NCBI GenBank assembly: GCA_964565415.1
Contig: CAZMEX010000056.1
Span: forward strand, 1-23,166
From: JAIOSM01 sp964565415
Lineage (GTDB): Bacteria > Desulfobacterota > Desulfobacteria > Desulfobacterales > Desulfobacteraceae
Direction of reading: 5' to 3'
Length of the DNA: 23,166 nt
Position 1 is the first letter of the stretch. Each line of letters starts with the position of its first letter. Positions 15,783 to 20,992 of this stretch are shown one piece after another. The notes below the pieces were generated by a model. It was not told the origin of the DNA and did no database searches. It saw only the letters and a program-made list of their open reading frames with translations. The position numbers and the translations under genes are program-made.

Positions 15783-15869
15783 TGTTTAATGGATTAAACA
15801 TATGTTAATCAGTTGTTAAACAGTTGTTAAAATATGTTTAATAATTGTTAAACTAACATTAAACATATT
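15783..15869. promoter_or_regulatory. Array of TGTTTAAT-type inverted and direct repeats (probable enhancer/operator)
   Basis: Palindrome 1 is TGTTTAAT-GG-ATTAAACA (15783-15800). A tandem 11-base direct repeat CAGTTGTTAAA follows at 15810-15820 and 15821-15831. Palindrome 2 has 12-base arms AATATGTTTAAT (15831-15842) and ATTAAACATATT (15858-15869) with another TTGTTAAAC in its 15-base spacer. The array ends 92 bases before the sigma54 -24 element, the usual range for an upstream activating sequence, and borders the activator gene. Confidence 0.65.
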
Positions 15870-15961
15870 TATGTTCAAGTAAAATATTTAATTACAGTTT
15901 GTCATTGCATAACTCTATTATATTAACAAGATACACATTATTATTAGAAGATAAAAAAAGT

Positions 15962-15977
15962 TGGCAAAGAATTTGCA
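15962..15977 (+). promoter_or_regulatory. Sigma54 (-24/-12) promoter
   Basis: TGGCA (15962-15966), six bases, then TTGCA (15973-15977). The -24 GG and -12 GC are exactly 10 bases apart, as required, and match the consensus TGGCAC-N5-TTGCA at all strongly conserved positions. It lies about 90 bases before the first gene of the plus-strand operon. The remaining bases from 15870 to 16066 are AT-rich and hold no other clear signal. Confidence 0.8.
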
Positions 15978-16066
15978 AATTTTCAAACCAAGTTAGTATG
16001 AGTGGTGGGAATTGGCAGGTGAAAATGTAATTTTTAGAATATTGATAATTTTAAAGGATTGCCATT

Positions 16067-16297
16067 GTGTCAATAGAGCGAAATATTGATTTGCGAAATA
16101 TGGATTGGCCGATAAATATTCTTAATTGTAAAAAAGAAGTGGACCAGATGAAAAAAGGTGAGCAGATGATAGTACTTGTAAAAGAGATAGATGTAGTGAC
16201 AAACCTTGTTGCCCTGATTGAGCAGTTGCCTGATCACAGTATAAAAAAACAGAAAGAAAAAACACACTACAAACTTGTAATTGCGAAACAACTATGA
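16067..16297 (+). CDS. TusA/SirA-fold protein lacking the catalytic cysteine
   Basis: 76 residues with GTG start and AAAGGA about 9 bases upstream. The pattern DLRNMDWPINILNCKKEVDQMKKGEQMIVLVKEIDVVTNLVALIEQLPDHSI...YKLVIAKQ follows TusA: the LDxRGLxCPxP strand-helix, KxMxxGexLeVl, the helix and the final xyxixK strand. The TusA active-site Cys of the CPxP motif is Trp here (MDWPI); the only cysteine is seven residues later in ILNCKK. It is the first gene after the sigma54 promoter, which suggests a sulfur-related or assembly role in the respiratory operon. Assignment rests on pattern similarity and is moderately confident. Confidence 0.6.
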   Translation: MSIERNIDLRNMDWPINILNCKKEVDQMKKGEQMIVLVKEIDVVTNLVALIEQLPDHSIKKQKEKTHYKLVIAKQL

Positions 16298-16379
16298 GAT
16301 ATTTAACTTATCAGTCTCACCAGCAAATGATAAAATATATTGTAAACCCATCAATATGCAAGGGAATTAAGGAGGATTT

Positions 16380-17330
16380 ATGGATTTAAGTCGCCGCGGC
16401 TTTTTTAAAGTATTAGGTGCTGGAGGTGTTGCGCTTGGTACTGGAACCAGCAAGGCAGATGCCAGCAGCAAAACCGCGAAATCATCCAGGGATGGTTTGG
16501 GCTGCCTTGTTGACACAACACTTTGCGTTGGGTGCAGGAAGTGCGAACAAGCCTGTAACCAACGTCATGATCTTCCAGCACCCGATGAATCTTTTGAGGA
16601 GCTGGCTGTCCTTGAAAAAGAGAGACGTATGGATGAAACATCATACACTGTGGTTAACAAGTATTATCCCAACAATATTGGTACATTAACATGGCGGGAA
16701 CGACCAACATTTGTGAAATTTCAATGTATGCACTGTAATGACCCCTCCTGCGTGTCAGCCTGTATAGTGGGGGCTTTAACCAAACAGGAAAACGGGGCAG
16801 TTATCTACGATGCAATAAAATGCATTGGGTGCAGGTATTGTATGGTGGCTTGTCCTTTTCAGGTCCCTGCCTATGAATATGATCATGCTTTGACCCCGGA
16901 AGTTAGAAAATGTACATTCTGTTTTGAATATGTAAAAGATGGAGGGCTTCCAGCCTGTGCCCAGGTTTGCCCAAGGGAGGTCATGACATTCGGGAAAAAG
17001 AAGGACCTTCTGAAGCTTGCCAGGTGGAAAATGAAAAATAATCCTGGCAAATATGTTGATCATATATATGGTCAAAAAGAAGTCGGCGGTACATCCTGGC
17101 TGTATCTTGCTTCTGAACCATTTGAAAACATAGGTTTCCCAAAATTAAGCCACGATGCACCGCCACGATTGACAGAAATGATACAGCATTCTTTATTCCA
17201 GTATTTTGCAGCACCGTTAGGTTTGTTTGCAGTGCTTGGAAGCGTCATGGGATTTACAGGCTTTATGAAAAATGGGAAAAAAGACGATACTGAAGATATG
17301 GAAAAAGGAGATACCCATGAGTCATCATGA
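16380..17330 (+). CDS. Tat-exported four-cluster ferredoxin subunit (HybA-like)
   Basis: 316 residues. The twin-arginine signal LSRRGFFKVLGAGG is at residues 3-16. Four [4Fe-4S] motifs follow: CVGCRKCEQAC (49-59), CMHCNDPSCVSAC, CIGCRYCMVAC, and CTFCFEYVKDGGLPACAQVC. A hydrophobic C-terminal helix (FAAPLGLFAVLGSVMGFTGF) and an acidic tail match HybA-type subunits, which sit on the periplasmic face next to a HybB/NrfD membrane partner. GGAGG lies 4 bases before the ATG. The gene overlaps the start of the next one by 14 bases, so the two are coupled. It should relay electrons between the NrfD-type module and the catalytic subunit(s). Confidence 0.92.
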   Translation: MDLSRRGFFKVLGAGGVALGTGTSKADASSKTAKSSRDGLGCLVDTTLCVGCRKCEQACNQRHDLPAPDESFEELAVLEKERRMDETSYTVVNKYYPNNIGTLTWRERPTFVKFQCMHCNDPSCVSACIVGALTKQENGAVIYDAIKCIGCRYCMVACPFQVPAYEYDHALTPEVRKCTFCFEYVKDGGLPACAQVCPREVMTFGKKKDLLKLARWKMKNNPGKYVDHIYGQKEVGGTSWLYLASEPFENIGFPKLSHDAPPRLTEMIQHSLFQYFAAPLGLFAVLGSVMGFTGFMKNGKKDDTEDMEKGDTHESS

Positions 17331-20300
17331 TGAAGCAGCACCGGTCCAGGAAAAGTTTTTAACCCCCGGTGTTATGGTAATGCTGGGATTGATGTGCATT
17401 GGAGGTGTCTTTGTGGCAGTTCGGTTTCTTTTTGGTATTGGGGCTGTTGCAAATTTAAATAATCAATATCCCTGGGGAATATGGATTGGTGTTGATGTGG
17501 CCACAGGCGTAGCTCTTGCAGCTGGAGGCTTCACAACCGGTGCCATTGCCTATGTGTTTAACCGTGATCAATACCATGCAGTCATACGACCTGCACTGCT
17601 CACAGCCATGCTGGGGTATACCTTTGTAGTGCTGGGACTTCTGGTGGACATAGGCAGGTATTGGAATATCACAAGTCCTGTGTATAATCACAATGGTAAT
17701 TCAGTGCTGTTTGAGGTTGCCATATGCGTTATGATTTATCTCCATGTTCTCTATTTTGAATTTGTACCCATTGTGGCAGAACGATTTTCAGGGAAAATTA
17801 ATCTTCCCGGGTTCCTGTCAATATTCAACAATATATTGGAAAAAGTGTTAGGTATTGCTGATAAAATTACAGGAAAGCTTATGTTTCTGCTTATAATAGC
17901 AGGTATTGTTCTCTCCTGCCTGCACCAGTCAAGCCTGGGTTCCTTGATGCTGATTGCACCATCCAAGATTCACCCTTTATGGTATACACCGATTCTGCCT
18001 CTCCTGTTTCTTCTGTCAGCTTTTGCAGCAGGGTATCCAATGGTTGTTTTTGAATCCATTCTGGTCTCAAAATCATTTGGAAGAGAACCTGAGATGGATG
18101 TACTGACTCCCCTGGCAAAATATATGCCCATTCTCATGGGTATTTATCTGACAGTTAAAATAATGGACATGATGGCAAGGGGCAGCTATATTTACCTTCT
18201 GGATGGAACCTACCAGTCGAATTCATTTTTGGTGGAGGTTGTGGTCTGTGTATTTATGCCATTTGCTCTTCTCTTGTCTAAAAAAGTCAGGCAATCACCA
18301 GGGTGGTTGTTTTTTGCCTGTACTGTTTTTATTCTGGGGATTGTATTAAACCGGATAAACGTATTTGTGGTCGCCTATACACCTCCCTATAAACTTGTTT
18401 CATACTTTCCTTCTCTGGGTGAAATGTTCATTACAATAGGGCTGATTGCAACTCTAATGTTCATATACAGAGTGTGTGTAACAATATTTCCGGTTTTGGG
18501 AAAGGACCCTGCAAAGATGACAAGAAATGGTGTTCTGATTTTAGCTTTTCTGCTAATTGCAGCACCTCAATATTCAGCCCATGCTTTAGATAATTCACAA
18601 GTGACAAAAAGAGTTCTCCCTTTGGAACAAAACATTACACCATCCATTGCAGATGCACCCAAAGTAAAGATATTGAATTCCAAGGTGATCAATAAATACA
18701 GTGATCTTTATGAACCAGTGCGTTTTATGCACAGTAAACATGCAAATGTGTTAAATGACTGTACTATTTGTCACCATAGAATGCCAAGGGAAGAGGGCGA
18801 TAAATATGGGGTTCCGGTTTCCATGGTACAACTCAGGGAAAATGAGCAGGAACCTGTATCTTGTTCAGTTTGTCATGACAAACCTTTTAATCCAAAAAAT
18901 CTGCACACCCCGGGCTTAAAAGGAGCATATCATCAACTTTGCATGGATTGTCACCGTGAAGCAGAGCAGGTTCCCCACATACGAGGTTCTGTTCAATACA
19001 GTGCCATGGTTAGAGGTCCCATAGCAAGACCACTCGATACAAGGGCTCCAACTGACTGCCTTGCCTGCCACGCCAAAAAGGTTCCCAACCATAATGAACT
19101 TGTAAAGCTAACCGGCAGTGTCAGTGCAACAGATGTTACGAAAAATTGTCTCTCCTGCCACGAAAAAGAGGGTGAAGCGATTTTAAAAACCTCCCATTGG
19201 AACTGGCACGGGGCTTCACCCTATACTGTGGGGCATGAAAAAAGAACTGATCTTGGTAAAAAGAGCAGCACCATAAATAATTTTTGCATCAACTTAAGCG
19301 GGAACTGGGCAAGATGTACAAGTTGCCACATTGGCTATGGCTGGGAAGATGAAAATTTTGATTTTAATGATATGACAAAGATTGACTGTCTTGTGTGCCA
19401 TGACAATACAGGTAAATATAAAAAAGCACCTCCGGCAGCAGGCATGCCTGTAAAAAACCTGGATTTAGCCTTAATCGCCAAAAGCGTTGGAAGACCCACC
19501 CGTGATACATGTGGAATGAATTGTCATTTTCGCGGCGGTGGTGGAGATGCTGTTAAACATGGCGATATGAGCTCGTTTTTAAGCAAACCTGACAAGAATC
19601 ATGATGTGCACATGGGAGTTTCCGGAGGCGGTCTGGATTTCAGGTGTCAGGATTGTCACAAGACCAGAAACCATATGATTTCAGGGCGCAGCATATCAGT
19701 TCCGGCAGCAGAAGGTGATCTCTCCTGCGAATATTGCCATACAGACAAGCCGCACATCGGAAGTGAACTCATTGATCACCACCTGAATAAACACACTGAA
19801 CATATAGCTTGCCAGACCTGCCATATACCGATCTATTCAAAACAAAATCCCACCAAGGTTTATTGGGACTGGTCCGATGCAGGTAAAGATATCAAACCAA
19901 GCAAGGATAAATATGGAAAACCAAATTTCATGAAAAAAAAGGGCAGCTTTAAGTGGAAAGAAGCTGTAAAGCCAGAATATATGTGGTATAACGGCACTGT
20001 AAAAAGATACCTGCTTGGCGACCGTATTAATGAGAATGGGGTAACTGAACTAACCAAGCCCGTGGGAGACTTTAAAGATCCTGCATCAAAAATATATCCA
20101 TTTAAGATCCATCGCGGAAAACAGATAAGTGATGCTGTTTATAAACACCTGATTGCTCCAAAACTCTGGAAAGGTTACTGGAAACACTGGGATTGGGATA
20201 AGGCATCAAGGGATGGCATGAAAGCTGCCGGCATTGCCTACAGCGGCAAGTATGAGTTTGTGAAAACCGCCATGTACTGGGGTCTTACCCACGAAGTGGT

Positions 20301-20592
20301 TCCCAAGGAACAGGCATTGTCCTGTGCCGAGTGCCATGCATCATTAACCAAGGCACCCTATTGTGGTGCATGTCATCAAAAAAGAGATGATGTGGATTTT
20401 AAAGCTCTGGTTCACAAAGGTATGGATTTTAAATCATTGGCTACACAGGGGCGGGATGTAAAGAGCCTTATCGGCAAAACAAATTATATTGACTACAAAG
20501 CGTTGGGATATGATGGAGACCCCATTGAATCAGGAGGCAGGTTTGATAAATTAGGTCTTAATATAAAGAAAAATAAAAATAAAGAAAAATAA
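17317..20592 (+). CDS. NrfD/HybB membrane module fused to tetraheme and OTR-like multiheme cytochrome
   Basis: 1091 residues from ATG 17317 (AAGGAG 7 bases upstream); an in-frame ATG at 17272 lies inside the previous gene and is not favoured. Residues 1-395 are a HybB/NrfD quinol module with many hydrophobic segments (NNQYPWGIWIGVDVATGVALAAGG, RPALLTAMLGYTFVVLGLLVDIGR, NSVLFEVAICVMIY). Residues 401-423 read like a complete Sec signal: basic KMTRN, hydrophobic core, and AHA before LDN. Four CXXCH hemes follow (Cys 482, 516, 542, 581), resembling a c3/c7-type module. The rest resembles octaheme tetrathionate reductase (NFCINLSGNWARCTSCH, GRPTRDTCGMNCHFRGGGGD), with motifs at Cys 611, 667, 691, 732, 777, 804, 832, 1003 and 1016. 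The one at 732 is CX3CH. In all there are 13 heme motifs. It should pass quinol electrons straight to periplasmic hemes. Substrate unknown. Confidence 0.9.
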   Translation: MSHHDEAAPVQEKFLTPGVMVMLGLMCIGGVFVAVRFLFGIGAVANLNNQYPWGIWIGVDVATGVALAAGGFTTGAIAYVFNRDQYHAVIRPALLTAMLGYTFVVLGLLVDIGRYWNITSPVYNHNGNSVLFEVAICVMIYLHVLYFEFVPIVAERFSGKINLPGFLSIFNNILEKVLGIADKITGKLMFLLIIAGIVLSCLHQSSLGSLMLIAPSKIHPLWYTPILPLLFLLSAFAAGYPMVVFESILVSKSFGREPEMDVLTPLAKYMPILMGIYLTVKIMDMMARGSYIYLLDGTYQSNSFLVEVVVCVFMPFALLLSKKVRQSPGWLFFACTVFILGIVLNRINVFVVAYTPPYKLVSYFPSLGEMFITIGLIATLMFIYRVCVTIFPVLGKDPAKMTRNGVLILAFLLIAAPQYSAHALDNSQVTKRVLPLEQNITPSIADAPKVKILNSKVINKYSDLYEPVRFMHSKHANVLNDCTICHHRMPREEGDKYGVPVSMVQLRENEQEPVSCSVCHDKPFNPKNLHTPGLKGAYHQLCMDCHREAEQVPHIRGSVQYSAMVRGPIARPLDTRAPTDCLACHAKKVPNHNELVKLTGSVSATDVTKNCLSCHEKEGEAILKTSHWNWHGASPYTVGHEKRTDLGKKSSTINNFCINLSGNWARCTSCHIGYGWEDENFDFNDMTKIDCLVCHDNTGKYKKAPPAAGMPVKNLDLALIAKSVGRPTRDTCGMNCHFRGGGGDAVKHGDMSSFLSKPDKNHDVHMGVSGGGLDFRCQDCHKTRNHMISGRSISVPAAEGDLSCEYCHTDKPHIGSELIDHHLNKHTEHIACQTCHIPIYSKQNPTKVYWDWSDAGKDIKPSKDKYGKPNFMKKKGSFKWKEAVKPEYMWYNGTVKRYLLGDRINENGVTELTKPVGDFKDPASKIYPFKIHRGKQISDAVYKHLIAPKLWKGYWKHWDWDKASRDGMKAAGIAYSGKYEFVKTAMYWGLTHEVVPKEQALSCAECHASLTKAPYCGACHQKRDDVDFKALVHKGMDFKSLATQGRDVKSLIGKTNYIDYKALGYDGDPIESGGRFDKLGLNIKKNKNKEK

Positions 20593-20616
20593 AAACTAAA
20601 TTATAAGGAGAAAATC

Positions 20617-20946
20617 ATGTTAAAAAAAGTAAGTTCAGTTGCAATAATTCTAATGTTTCTATTGGTGTCCATTGGCGTTGTAATGGCAAGTGATAAAGGG
20701 AACGCCCGCAAGGGGAAATATCTTTATCGTAAAAACTGCCGTACCTGTCATATAGAGGATGGATCAGCCAAAGCGCTTAGCCCCATCAGTAAAACCCAGG
20801 CTGAATGGAAGAAAGTTTTTGATGATGTGTCTGCCCTTGAGTGCAAGGATGAATGGGCAAAACTGTCTGAAAAGGATAAAGTTGATATGTATGCCCATCT
20901 CTGGGGACATGCTTTTGACTCGCCATCTCCTGCAAAATGTAATTAG
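20617..20946 (+). CDS. Small periplasmic monoheme cytochrome c
   Basis: 109 residues. A Sec signal peptide (MLKKVSSVAIILMFLLVSIGVVMA) ends near residue 24. The mature part holds one heme motif CRTCH (41-45) in GKYLYRKNCRTCHIEDGS, the usual class I cytochrome c N-terminal helix. Two extra cysteines (LECKDEW and AKCN) may form a disulfide. AAGGAG lies about 7 bases before the ATG, 24 bases after the previous stop. It is a probable electron carrier between the multiheme fusion protein and the downstream molybdoenzyme. Confidence 0.85.
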   Translation: MLKKVSSVAIILMFLLVSIGVVMASDKGNARKGKYLYRKNCRTCHIEDGSAKALSPISKTQAEWKKVFDDVSALECKDEWAKLSEKDKVDMYAHLWGHAFDSPSPAKCN

Positions 20947-20992
20947 CCAGGCACTTTTTTATAAATTTGGTTATATAAATCTGGAGAAAACA

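Noticed and set aside
15783..15869. Short CRISPR-like repeat array
   Set aside because: The repeats are 8-12 bases, partly inverted and without uniform spacers; the position between an activator gene and a sigma54 promoter explains them.
15990..16009. Possible fourth DtxR-like iron box (AAGTTAGTATGAG...)
   Set aside because: Only the left half matches; the right half shows no symmetry.
16013..16028. Second sigma54-like site starting TGGCAG
   Set aside because: At the required 10-base spacing the -12 dinucleotide is TG rather than GC, whereas 15962-15977 fits fully.
17272..17316. Upstream ATG extension of the NrfD-cytochrome fusion
   Set aside because: It has no ribosome site and adds 15 charged residues not expected in HybB; ATG 17317 has AAGGAG at good spacing.
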